Shown here one piece after another: positions 1 to 5,711 of a DNA stretch of 10,887 nt. The notes below the pieces were generated by a model, which was given only the letters and a program-made list of their open reading frames with translations, made no database searches and was not told the origin of the DNA. Source of the DNA: Candidatus Aciduliprofundum sp. (GTDB lineage Archaea; Thermoplasmatota; Thermoplasmata; Thermoplasmatales; Aciduliprofundaceae); the NCBI GenBank assembly GCA_015523135.1, contig WAKY01000028.1, forward strand, positions 1 through 10,887, given 5' to 3'. The position numbers and the translations under genes are program-made. How positions within the stretch are numbered: the first letter of the stretch is position 1; each line of letters opens with the position of its first letter.

Positions 1-440
1 AGACTCTATGGGGCTATTTGGACAAATTGGCTGTGGAGATTGGTGGGGGAGACCCACATCGTTGGAACCTTGCAGATATGGTTTTGATAAAGGACAACCA
101 TATTGCCTTGGTTGGGCTAGAAGAGGCAATAAAGAGGGCTAAAAATGCTAGTTTTACAAAGAAGATTGAAGTTGAAGTTGAGAATGAGAAAGATGCCATA
201 AAAGCTGCTGAGCTCGGAGTGGATATAATCATGCTGGATAATTTCTCTCCTGAGGAAGTTTGCAAAATAGCGAAGAAGTTAAGGAAATACAATGTTTTGA
301 TAGAAGTTTCGGGAGGGATAACGCCTAAAAATCTTGAGGATTATGCAAAGTGTGATGTGGATATAATATCCATGGGTTTTATAACACATTCTGCTAAATC
401 AATGAATTTTTCATTAGAAATAAAAAAGAGAAAGGTTTAA
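1..440 (+). CDS. nadC: Nicotinate-nucleotide pyrophosphorylase (quinolinate phosphoribosyltransferase), C-terminal part
   Basis: This is the 3' half of nadC, cut by the left edge; the open frame runs from the first bases (codons in phase with position 3) to TAA at 438-440. The enzyme converts quinolinate and PRPP to nicotinate mononucleotide, CO2 and pyrophosphate, the last step of de novo NAD synthesis before adenylation. Seen: the KTLWG segment at the very start, corresponding to the R-K-T substrate-binding strand; then AVEIGGGDPHRWNL, MVLIKDNH, IEVEVEN, IIMLDNF, EVSGGI and SMGFITHSA, which follow the order of the family's alpha/beta barrel. About 146 residues are present of a usual 270-290, so roughly half is missing upstream. 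An ATG or TTG near position 18 is internal and should not be taken as the start. No terminator is visible; the stop codon overlaps that of the converging gene. The family assignment is secure. Confidence 0.95.
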   Translation, partial: TLWGYLDKLAVEIGGGDPHRWNLADMVLIKDNHIALVGLEEAIKRAKNASFTKKIEVEVENEKDAIKAAELGVDIIMLDNFSPEEVCKIAKKLRKYNVLIEVSGGITPKNLEDYAKCDVDIISMGFITHSAKSMNFSLEIKKRKV

Positions 441-1279
441 GAAGGTGGCGGTGGGGGCATATATGCTTGCTGCTTATTGCACTCGTTCTTTACTACGATG
501 ACATAGATTATTATTCCTATTATCCCAAGGAGGAAAACCACTAAGAACCATAAGCCTGGATGTTCGTTGCACTTTTTCTTTGCATCTTTATATGCCCATA
601 GTCCAATGAGAATCCATATTATTAACCAGACTGCAATACAAATTATACTTCCTATTCCGCTGAGGATTGCAAGTCCCATAGCCTCTTCGGAAGGTGGGCC
701 TTCTTGATTTCCTCCACCGTTATTGTTTGTGTTTCCTCCTCCAGAACCTGAGGAGTTGGGATAGTAGGTTGTCTGATCTCCTGCAAACTGCCCTCCTCCT
801 GTACTTACTGTGGTAAATTCCACATTGTAAATAGTTACGTCTTGGAATAGGCTGGCTGGAACTCTCACAGTTACCTTATTTCCTGAAATGACCATATCAT
901 TATTGCCTAGAGTGGACATTCCACCGCTATAAGTGGTGAAAATTGCAGTAGTTTTAACACTTCCTCCGTTATTGGTCCATGTTACTACAATATCCACATA
1001 ATCTGTTACATCTTCTCCGTTAACCTCCGCTTCTATAGCGATGGTTAATGTATTTGTAGAACCATCTGGTGGTTGATTTATTCCAACATCTTTTGTTACC
1101 ACATAAAAATACTGGTACTCCCCCTGTACATATCCTCCAATTTTTACAATGTCTATTTTACCATTAAGAACATTGCCGGAGGTAGCGCTCTGTTCAAAAG
1201 TTAAAGTCTGGGCACTTACTGTTGTTGCTACCATTAAAATGGCTAAGATTATTGTCAAAATTGCAATACCCCTTTTCAC
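437..1279 (-). CDS. Secreted, membrane-anchored protein of unknown function with C-terminal two-helix domain
   Basis: I do not recognise a characterised family. With the GTG start at 1279 the protein has 280 residues. Residues 1-23 form a signal peptide (basic KR, hydrophobic core, cleavage plausible after VSA). Residues 24-176 are a polar, beta-rich, Val/Thr-rich ectodomain. Residues 177-198 are a Gly/Asn/Ser linker. Residues 203-229 are a long hydrophobic helix, followed by WAYKDAKKKC, then a second helix at about 243-264, and a tail ending in five prolines. The tryptophan-rich helix, basic AYKDAKK loop, NEHPGLW and second helix resemble a two-helix domain common at the C-terminus of archaeal envelope proteins (recalled, not searched). 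Topology inferred: ectodomain outside, basic loop inside. The start follows GGTGA plus 5 bases; the GTG at 1288 overlaps that site and is less likely. A TATA-like element at 1307-1320 suggests it is transcribed alone. Confidence 0.8.
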   Translation of the reverse strand: MKRGIAILTIILAILMVATTVSAQTLTFEQSATSGNVLNGKIDIVKIGGYVQGEYQYFYVVTKDVGINQPPDGSTNTLTIAIEAEVNGEDVTDYVDIVVTWTNNGGSVKTTAIFTTYSGGMSTLGNNDMVISGNKVTVRVPASLFQDVTIYNVEFTTVSTGGGQFAGDQTTYYPNSSGSGGGNTNNNGGGNQEGPPSEEAMGLAILSGIGSIICIAVWLIIWILIGLWAYKDAKKKCNEHPGLWFLVVFLLGIIGIIIYVIVVKNECNKQQAYMPPPPPS

Positions 1280-1284
1280 AAATC

Positions 1285-1289
1285 TCACC
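1285..1289 (-). promoter_or_regulatory. GGTGA ribosome-binding site that sets the start at GTG 1279
   Basis: On the minus strand GGTGA lies exactly five bases before GTG 1279-1277. The same GGTGA-N5 or N6 arrangement precedes ppdK, serS and nnr, so it is used here to choose this start over the upstream GTG at 1288-1286, which lies inside the site. Confidence 0.65.
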
Positions 1290-1306
1290 CATATTCATTA
1301 AGTGAT

Positions 1307-1320
1307 TTTTTATATTTATA
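1307..1320 (-). promoter_or_regulatory. TATA-box promoter of the secreted-protein gene
   Basis: The minus strand reads TATAAATATAAAAA here. A transcription start about 26 bases downstream of the TATA core would fall near 1290, giving an mRNA leader of about 10 bases that just contains the GGTGA site. The element lies between the stop of the upstream minus-strand gene (1331) and the start at 1279, so this gene probably has its own promoter. Inferred from position and composition only. Confidence 0.5.
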
Positions 1321-1330
1321 AGTTTCTGTG

Positions 1331-1735
1331 TCATGTGGCTTTCAAGTAATAATGCCAGTTTCCGTGATGCAGTATTTGAAATCCATAACTTAGGGCGATG
1401 GAATCCATGGTATCATCTGTGAGAGATGTCAGAACTATTATCCCAAATTCTTTGAGTGTGTTTCTTCCCAAGTAAAAAGCGTAACCTGGGTTGTATATAA
1501 AATACTCAGGATCAATTATCCAAGCATGGAATCTATGAAATGGGAGATAGAGTCCTTGAGGGTTCATTTTTATGCAATCTTTATCTTCCTCTTGGCAATT
1601 CACGCTTGTACATTTTATCTCGCTATAATTTAAATCTGAAAGCCAGTCCTCGTCTCTAAAATTGCATGGAGTTAATAGTACAGCAGGGGAATCTACAGTG
1701 AGAAAACTCTTCAATTTTTTGATTTCATCTTTCAT
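1331..1735 (-). CDS. Hypothetical soluble protein, Cys/His-containing, 134 aa
   Basis: I do not recognise this protein. It has 134 residues, no signal peptide and no membrane helix, so it is probably cytoplasmic. Seen: a basic N-terminus (MKDEIKKLK), four cysteines at 24, 42, 47 and 54 in an acidic stretch, and then a densely aromatic core, FHRFHAWIIDPEYFIYNPGYAFYLGR (residues 66-91, key residues His67, His70, Trp72, Asp75, Tyr78, Tyr81, Tyr85, Tyr88). A hydrophobic segment at 98-105 follows, and the C-terminus holds HH at 123-124 and His128. The cysteines and histidines could bind a metal, but no known finger spacing is evident. The ATG at 1735 has no GGTGA before it; a TATA-like element about 23 bases upstream suggests a leaderless transcript. 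The gene diverges from ppdK. Frame and composition look like a real gene; function unknown. Confidence 0.7.
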   Translation of the reverse strand: MKDEIKKLKSFLTVDSPAVLLTPCNFRDEDWLSDLNYSEIKCTSVNCQEEDKDCIKMNPQGLYLPFHRFHAWIIDPEYFIYNPGYAFYLGRNTLKEFGIIVLTSLTDDTMDSIALSYGFQILHHGNWHYYLKAT

Positions 1736-1753
1736 ATTTCCCCATAAAGTTAG

Positions 1754-1763
1754 AATATAAAAT
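1754..1763 (-). promoter_or_regulatory. TATA-box promoter of the 134-aa protein gene
   Basis: The minus strand reads ATTTTATATT here, centred about 23-25 bases upstream of ATG 1735. This spacing would place the transcription start at or next to the A of the ATG, a leaderless mRNA. It is half of the divergent promoter region shared with ppdK. Confidence 0.45.
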
Positions 1764-1808
1764 TATTTGCGATTTCAAATCAACACTTATGCTTTTTATT
1801 GAGAAGGT

Positions 1809-1817
1809 ATTTATATG
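1809..1817 (+). promoter_or_regulatory. TATA-box promoter of ppdK
   Basis: ATTTATATG, centred near 1813. A start of transcription about 26 bases downstream falls near 1839-1840, the first base of the GGTGA ribosome-binding site, so the leader would be only about 10 bases. The next base to the right of the box is a second T-rich stretch (TTTTATAAT at 1819-1827) that could be an alternative box but would leave no room for the ribosome-binding site. Confidence 0.5.
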
Positions 1818-1839
1818 GTTTTATAATTCCCAAATCAAA

Positions 1840-1844
1840 GGTGA
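1840..1844 (+). promoter_or_regulatory. GGTGA ribosome-binding site that sets the ppdK start
   Basis: GGTGA lies five bases before ATG 1850. It overlaps the in-frame ATG at 1844, which therefore should not be the start; the in-frame TTG further upstream at 1799 lies before the promoter. Confidence 0.7.
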
Positions 1845-1849
1845 TGAAA

Positions 1850-4588
1850 ATGAAGTACATATATGCATATTTCCTAAAGGAAGATTTGGAAAAGCTCAAC
1901 GAAGTAGCTCCTACCATGGCTGACAAGAAAAAACTTCTTGGAGGGAAGGGAGCTGGACTTGCAGAGATGACTCGCATAGGGTTACCTGTTCCTCCCGGAT
2001 ACACAATAACAACGGAGACATGCATCAAATATTTTGAAGAGAAAGGTTTTCCAGAGGGACTTTGGGATGATGTTCTTGAAGCTACAAGGAAGCTTGAGGA
2101 GTATACAGGAAAGAAATTTGGAAGCGATGACAATCCCCTATTGGTATCAGTTCGCTCCGGTGCCCCCATAAGCATGCCCGGTATGATGGATACAATTCTC
2201 AATCTAGGGCTTACAGAGAAGAGTGTTGAAGGCCTTGCAAAGCAGACAAACAACCCAAGATTTGCTTGGGATGCTTATCGCCGTCTCATTCAGATGTTTG
2301 GTAATGTGGTTCTTGGAATTGAGCATAACGAATTTGAGGAGGAGCTTGAAAAGATTAAGGAGAAATATGGGGCAAAGCAGGATGTTGATTTGAATGTAGA
2401 TGCCCTTAAAGAGCTTGTTGAGAGATACAAGAAAGTTTACCAGAGGCATGGTTATGAGTTCCCGCAGGATCCATACGAGCAACTCAGAATGGCCATAAAG
2501 GCAGTATTTGATTCTTGGAACAATGAGCGTGCTATAGTTTACAGGAAGATAAACAAGATACCCGATGATATGGGCACTGCTGTTAATGTTGTTATGATGG
2601 TCTTTGGTAATATGGGAGATGATAGCGGCACAGGCGTGGCATTCACCCGCGATCCAAGGACAGGAGAGAAGCATCTTTATGGTGAGTTCTTGCCAAATGC
2701 TCAGGGTGAGGATGTAGTTGCTGGAATTCGCACCCCTCACGCAATAAATGAGTACAGCAAGCAGGACGCCAACCGTGATTTGCCCACAATGGAAGAGAGC
2801 ATGCCCGATGTGTACAAGCAATTGAAGGATGTGGCAGAGCTTTTGGAGAAGCATTACAAGGATATGCAGGATATTGAGTTTACAGTTGAGAAGGGTAAAC
2901 TATATCTCTTGCAGACAAGAAATGGTAAGAGAACCGCAGCAGCAGCTGTCCGCATTGCTGTTGAGATGGTTGATGAGGGATTAATTACAAAAGAGGAAGC
3001 TATAATGCGTGTAACCCCTGAGAATGTTGATACCTTATTGCATCCTCAGATTGATCCAAACGCAAAGAAGGAGATTATAGCTAAGGGTCTTGCCGCGAGC
3101 CCTGGAGCTGCTGTTGGCAAGGTAGTATTTGACCCAGATAAAGCTGTGGAACTTGCCGAGAAAGGTGAAAAAGTTCTCTTGGTAAGACCTGAAACTACTC
3201 CTGATGATATCCATGGAATGAATGCAGCTCAAGGAGTTTTAACTGCTAGGGGAGGTATGACTTCCCATGCAGCAGTGGTAGCTAGAGCTATGGGCAAGCC
3301 AGCAGTTGTTGGATGCGAGGAATTGAGCATAAATATGAAAGAGGGATACTTCATAGCTCGTGGTCATAGGATAAACGAGGGAGATATCATAACCATTGAT
3401 GGTACAACAGGCGAGGTATATCTTGGCGAGGTTCCTTTGATTCCACCATCCATAAGTGGAAACCTTGAAAAGATACTTAAATGGGCTGATGAGATAAGAG
3501 CTCTTGGAATAAGAGCCAATGCTGACACTCCTGAGCAAGCTACCAAAGCTAGAGAATTTGGAGCTGAGGGTATAGGGCTAGCAAGGACAGAACATATGTT
3601 CTTCGGTGAGGACCGCCTGCCAATTATGCAGGAAATGATAATGGCTCAGAGAAAGGAAGAGAGAGTTAAAGCCCTAGACAAACTTCTTGTAATGCAACGC
3701 AGTGATTTTGTGGAATTCTTCCGCACAATGGAGGGTTATCCAGTTATAATACGCCTCCTTGACCCACCTTTGCACGAGTTCTTACCAAGCAGGGAAGAGC
3801 TAACGGAGGAAATAAATGAGCTTAAGATGAAATTGAAGGAAGCCACAAGCTTGAGGGAGATGGATTTACTACTCTCGCAGATAAATGAGAAGAAGAGAAT
3901 ACTCAATGTGGTTAATGAGCTCCACGAATTCAACCCAATGCTTGGATTCCGTGGTTGCCGCCTTGGCATAATATATCCTGAAATCTATGAGATGCAAGTT
4001 CGCGCGATAATTCAAGCAGCCATTCAGGTTAAGAACGAAGGCAAGGAGATTTATCCAGAGATAATGATACCTCTAATAGGGCATGTGAATGAGCTAAAGC
4101 TCCTTAAGGAAGATTTGGAAAAAGTTGCCAAGGAAGAGATGGAAAAGGCAGGTGAGGAGATAAAGTACATGTTTGGTACAATGATTGAAATTCCAAGAGC
4201 AGCGCTTACAGCGGATGAGATTGCTAAGTATGCAGAGTTCTTCTCCTTTGGCACAAATGATCTGACACAGATGACATTTGGATACAGTAGAGATGATGCA
4301 CAAGCCAAGTTCCTCAAGAAGTATGTTGAAATGGGAATACTCAAAGATGACCCATTCAAGAGCCTGGACTGGGATGGAGTTGGCCAATTAGTGAAGATGG
4401 GCGTTGAGAGAGGGAGAAAGACAAATCCCAATTTGGAAGCAGGTATATGCGGAGAGCATGGTGGAGATCCAAAGAGCATCGAGTTTTTCCATATGGTTGG
4501 TTTGAATTATGTGTCCTGCTCTCCATATCGTGTGCCCATTGCAAGATTAGCTGCAGCGCAGGCGCAGATAAAGCATCCTAGAAAGTAA
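1850..4588 (+). CDS. ppdK: Pyruvate, phosphate dikinase
   Basis: This cytoplasmic enzyme interconverts pyruvate, ATP and phosphate with PEP, AMP and pyrophosphate, linking pyruvate to gluconeogenesis or working in the glycolytic direction. With the start at 1850 it has 912 residues, normal for the family (about 870-910). The order is standard. An N-terminal ATP-grasp part has LLGGKGAGLAEM (29-40), VRSGAPISMPGMMDT (101-115), GDDSGTGVAFTRDP and LLQTRNGKRTAAAAVRIAVE. The swivelling phosphohistidine domain has GGMTSHAAVVAR with His473 as the phosphate carrier, preceded by Thr471, the residue that is the regulatory phosphorylation site in plant enzymes. The C-terminal pyruvate/PEP barrel has GTNDLTQ (801-807) and GICGEHGGDP with catalytic Cys867. 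The GGMTSH spacing and GEHGGDP distinguish it from PEP synthase. No catalytic residue appears to be missing. It has its own promoter and is followed 26 bases later by tsr3. Confidence 0.97.
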   Translation: MKYIYAYFLKEDLEKLNEVAPTMADKKKLLGGKGAGLAEMTRIGLPVPPGYTITTETCIKYFEEKGFPEGLWDDVLEATRKLEEYTGKKFGSDDNPLLVSVRSGAPISMPGMMDTILNLGLTEKSVEGLAKQTNNPRFAWDAYRRLIQMFGNVVLGIEHNEFEEELEKIKEKYGAKQDVDLNVDALKELVERYKKVYQRHGYEFPQDPYEQLRMAIKAVFDSWNNERAIVYRKINKIPDDMGTAVNVVMMVFGNMGDDSGTGVAFTRDPRTGEKHLYGEFLPNAQGEDVVAGIRTPHAINEYSKQDANRDLPTMEESMPDVYKQLKDVAELLEKHYKDMQDIEFTVEKGKLYLLQTRNGKRTAAAAVRIAVEMVDEGLITKEEAIMRVTPENVDTLLHPQIDPNAKKEIIAKGLAASPGAAVGKVVFDPDKAVELAEKGEKVLLVRPETTPDDIHGMNAAQGVLTARGGMTSHAAVVARAMGKPAVVGCEELSINMKEGYFIARGHRINEGDIITIDGTTGEVYLGEVPLIPPSISGNLEKILKWADEIRALGIRANADTPEQATKAREFGAEGIGLARTEHMFFGEDRLPIMQEMIMAQRKEERVKALDKLLVMQRSDFVEFFRTMEGYPVIIRLLDPPLHEFLPSREELTEEINELKMKLKEATSLREMDLLLSQINEKKRILNVVNELHEFNPMLGFRGCRLGIIYPEIYEMQVRAIIQAAIQVKNEGKEIYPEIMIPLIGHVNELKLLKEDLEKVAKEEMEKAGEEIKYMFGTMIEIPRAALTADEIAKYAEFFSFGTNDLTQMTFGYSRDDAQAKFLKKYVEMGILKDDPFKSLDWDGVGQLVKMGVERGRKTNPNLEAGICGEHGGDPKSIEFFHMVGLNYVSCSPYRVPIARLAAAQAQIKHPRK

Positions 4589-4597
4589 TTAATATCA
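4587..4597 (+). promoter_or_regulatory. TATA-like promoter of tsr3, overlapping the ppdK stop
   Basis: AATTAATATCA, centred near 4592, lies about 25 bases before GTG 4615. This spacing predicts a leaderless transcript beginning at the GTG, which fits the absence of any ribosome-binding site before it. It overlaps the last bases of the ppdK stop codon. Confidence 0.35.
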
Positions 4598-4614
4598 CTT
4601 TCTTTTCTCTTTTT
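4597..4614 (+). terminator. Pyrimidine/T-rich tract after ppdK, possible archaeal terminator
   Basis: After the ppdK stop the plus strand becomes almost pure C/T with two T runs (ACTTTCTTTTCTCTTTTT). Archaeal RNA polymerase can terminate on such U-tracts without a hairpin. It sits directly before the tsr3 GTG, so read-through from ppdK into tsr3 is also possible. Confidence 0.3.
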
Positions 4615-5121
4615 GTGGATGAGATAAAATTATATGTTTTGCATCTTAATCAGGACGATCCTAAGAAATGCACCGCCAAGAAACTGGGTAGATTTAATTA
4701 TGTAAAGTTAGCTTTGCAGATTTCTCATATTCCTAAGGGAAGTATAATTCTCTCCCCATACACCACGAGAGTTTTATCCCCTCCGGACAGGCGCACAGCT
4801 GAGAGACAGGGCATAACTGCTGTTGACTGCTCATGGAAGAATGCAAGGGAGGTGTTTTACAGATTGCGAGGAAATTTTAGACGCTTACCATATCTTGTAG
4901 CAGTGAATCCTACGAATTGGGGGCATCCTTACCAACTTAGTAGTGCAGAGGCCCTTGCAGCCGCTTTGTATATTCTTGGTTATAAAGAACAGGCTCAAAA
5001 GATAATGAACATATTTAAATGGGGCCCTAATTTTTTCATAATGAATCGTGAGCCCTTAGAGGCCTATGCTAATTCAAGCTCTTGGAAAGAAGTATTGGAT
5101 GTGGAAAGAGAATTTATGTGA
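4615..5121 (+). CDS. tsr3: 16S rRNA aminocarboxypropyltransferase, archaeal Tsr3 (DUF367)
   Basis: Tsr3 moves the 3-amino-3-carboxypropyl group from S-adenosylmethionine onto a uridine or N1-methylpseudouridine of small-subunit rRNA, late in ribosome maturation. The protein has 168 residues, as usual for archaeal members. Seen: LYVLHLNQDDPKKCTAKKL near the N-terminus (residues 7-24), LSPPDRRTAERQG (54-66), VDCSW (70-74), RRLPYLVAVNPTNWG (89-103), LSSAEALAAALYILGY (108-123), FKWG and NREPLEAYA (144-152); these are the family's signature segments, with VDCSW and the LSSAEALAAAL helix contributing to the SAM pocket in known structures. The GTG start keeps the expected short N-terminus; no GGTGA precedes it. 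The 3' end overlaps the converging membrane-protein gene by 8 bases. The family is secure; the modified base in this organism is inferred. Confidence 0.95.
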   Translation: MDEIKLYVLHLNQDDPKKCTAKKLGRFNYVKLALQISHIPKGSIILSPYTTRVLSPPDRRTAERQGITAVDCSWKNAREVFYRLRGNFRRLPYLVAVNPTNWGHPYQLSSAEALAAALYILGYKEQAQKIMNIFKWGPNFFIMNREPLEAYANSSSWKEVLDVEREFM

Positions 5122-5470
5122 AGAAGTAAGATATTATCCCATTCCATCCAATATAAAGAAGAAAAATGGATAGTAAAAATACGCTGATAAAAAGACCTAT
5201 TACAACTATGAGGTCTCTATATTGAGAGTTACCTTCTTTTATCTTTTTTAGCTCTGCATTATATATCTCTCTTTTAGCCGCATAATAACCTATGCTAAGA
5301 TCCCTACTTGGACTCACACCCCAAGAGGCAGTACCTATTAAGAGGAGAGATACAAATAGGGAAATCCATGGAGATATTACCATCAAAACTAAGGAAATCA
5401 AGAGAGATTTCATAACAAATTTTTTAGCTCTCTTTCTTCTCTTTATTTGAAGTTCATCTGGCAAATTCAC
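5114..5470 (-). CDS. Small membrane protein of unknown function, 118 aa
   Basis: I do not recognise this protein. It starts with GTG at 5470 and ends with TAA at 5116-5114. Residues 9-21 form a strongly basic stretch (IKRRKRAKKFVMK), followed by a long hydrophobic region at 21-48 with SPW in the middle, which could be one long helix or a hairpin. A polar loop with YYAAKREIYNAELKKIKEG (62-80) follows, and a second membrane helix lies at about 87-108. There is no signal-peptide cleavage site, and the basic N-terminus should stay in the cytoplasm. No ribosome-binding site precedes the GTG, but a TATA-like element lies 26 bases upstream, so a leaderless mRNA is likely. It converges on tsr3 with an 8-base overlap; nothing links the two functionally. 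Coding is supported by length, composition and promoter placement. Confidence 0.65.
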   Translation of the reverse strand: MNLPDELQIKRRKRAKKFVMKSLLISLVLMVISPWISLFVSLLLIGTASWGVSPSRDLSIGYYAAKREIYNAELKKIKEGNSQYRDLIVVIGLFISVFLLSIFLLYIGWNGIISYFFT

Positions 5471-5711
5471 AACTCAACTATTAAATTTCAGATATTTAAA
5501 ATTTTGGTAAAATGTGTGCTTTATAGGGATTAAGTATTTTGATATCCCCCAGCTTTTAGGCTATTTAATAGTAATTTTGTGAAGTTGTAAATTAATGTAA
5601 ACATCTCCAATAATAGTTATTCTTTCCAATGTAAGGTATAAACTTGTATGGAGCCGATTGTGGGTACAAATAAGAAGTAATGAGTATAGTTTTGTTAGAT
5701 GTCATGTGATT
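5471..5711. other. 241-base AT-rich intergenic region, no recognised gene
   Basis: This is the longest gap in the window. It holds the promoter of the 118-aa gene at its left end and the 3' trailer of adh at its right. I looked for a tRNA, C/D-box or H/ACA-box RNA and saw none. Two small dyads occur: GGGAT at 5526-5530 with ATCCC at 5544-5548, and the 11-base palindrome CTATTTAATAG at 5561-5571. Both are short enough to be chance in such AT-rich DNA. A 37-codon minus-strand frame at 5592-5705 is not supported. Confidence 0.5.
5491..5500 (-). promoter_or_regulatory. TATA-box promoter of the 118-aa membrane protein gene
   Basis: The minus strand reads TTTAAATATC here, centred 26 bases upstream of GTG 5470, the spacing expected for leaderless initiation at that codon. 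Confidence 0.45.

Noticed and set aside
1799..1849. Upstream in-frame TTG/ATG starts that would lengthen PpdK by up to 17 residues
   Set aside because: The TTG precedes the TATA box, and the ATG at 1844 overlaps the GGTGA site; ATG 1850 has the correct five-base spacing.
2204..2854. A 216-codon open frame antisense to ppdK
   Set aside because: It lies wholly inside a well-supported ppdK coding region, its product is low-complexity Leu/Ile/Cys-rich with no recognisable motif, and it has no promoter or ribosome-binding site of the kinds used elsewhere here.
4051..4479. A 142-codon antisense frame in the ppdK C-terminal barrel
   Set aside because: Serine/proline/phenylalanine-rich shadow of conserved ppdK codons; no independent signal for translation.
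5526..5548. A possible hairpin GGGAT-N13-ATCCC
   Set aside because: Only five pairs with a loop of 13 bases; too weak to call a terminator or structured RNA in AT-rich DNA.
5592..5705. A 37-codon minus-strand frame in the gap downstream of adh
   Set aside because: There is no GGTGA and no well-placed TATA element, and the peptide is not recognisable. A frame this short is expected by chance.
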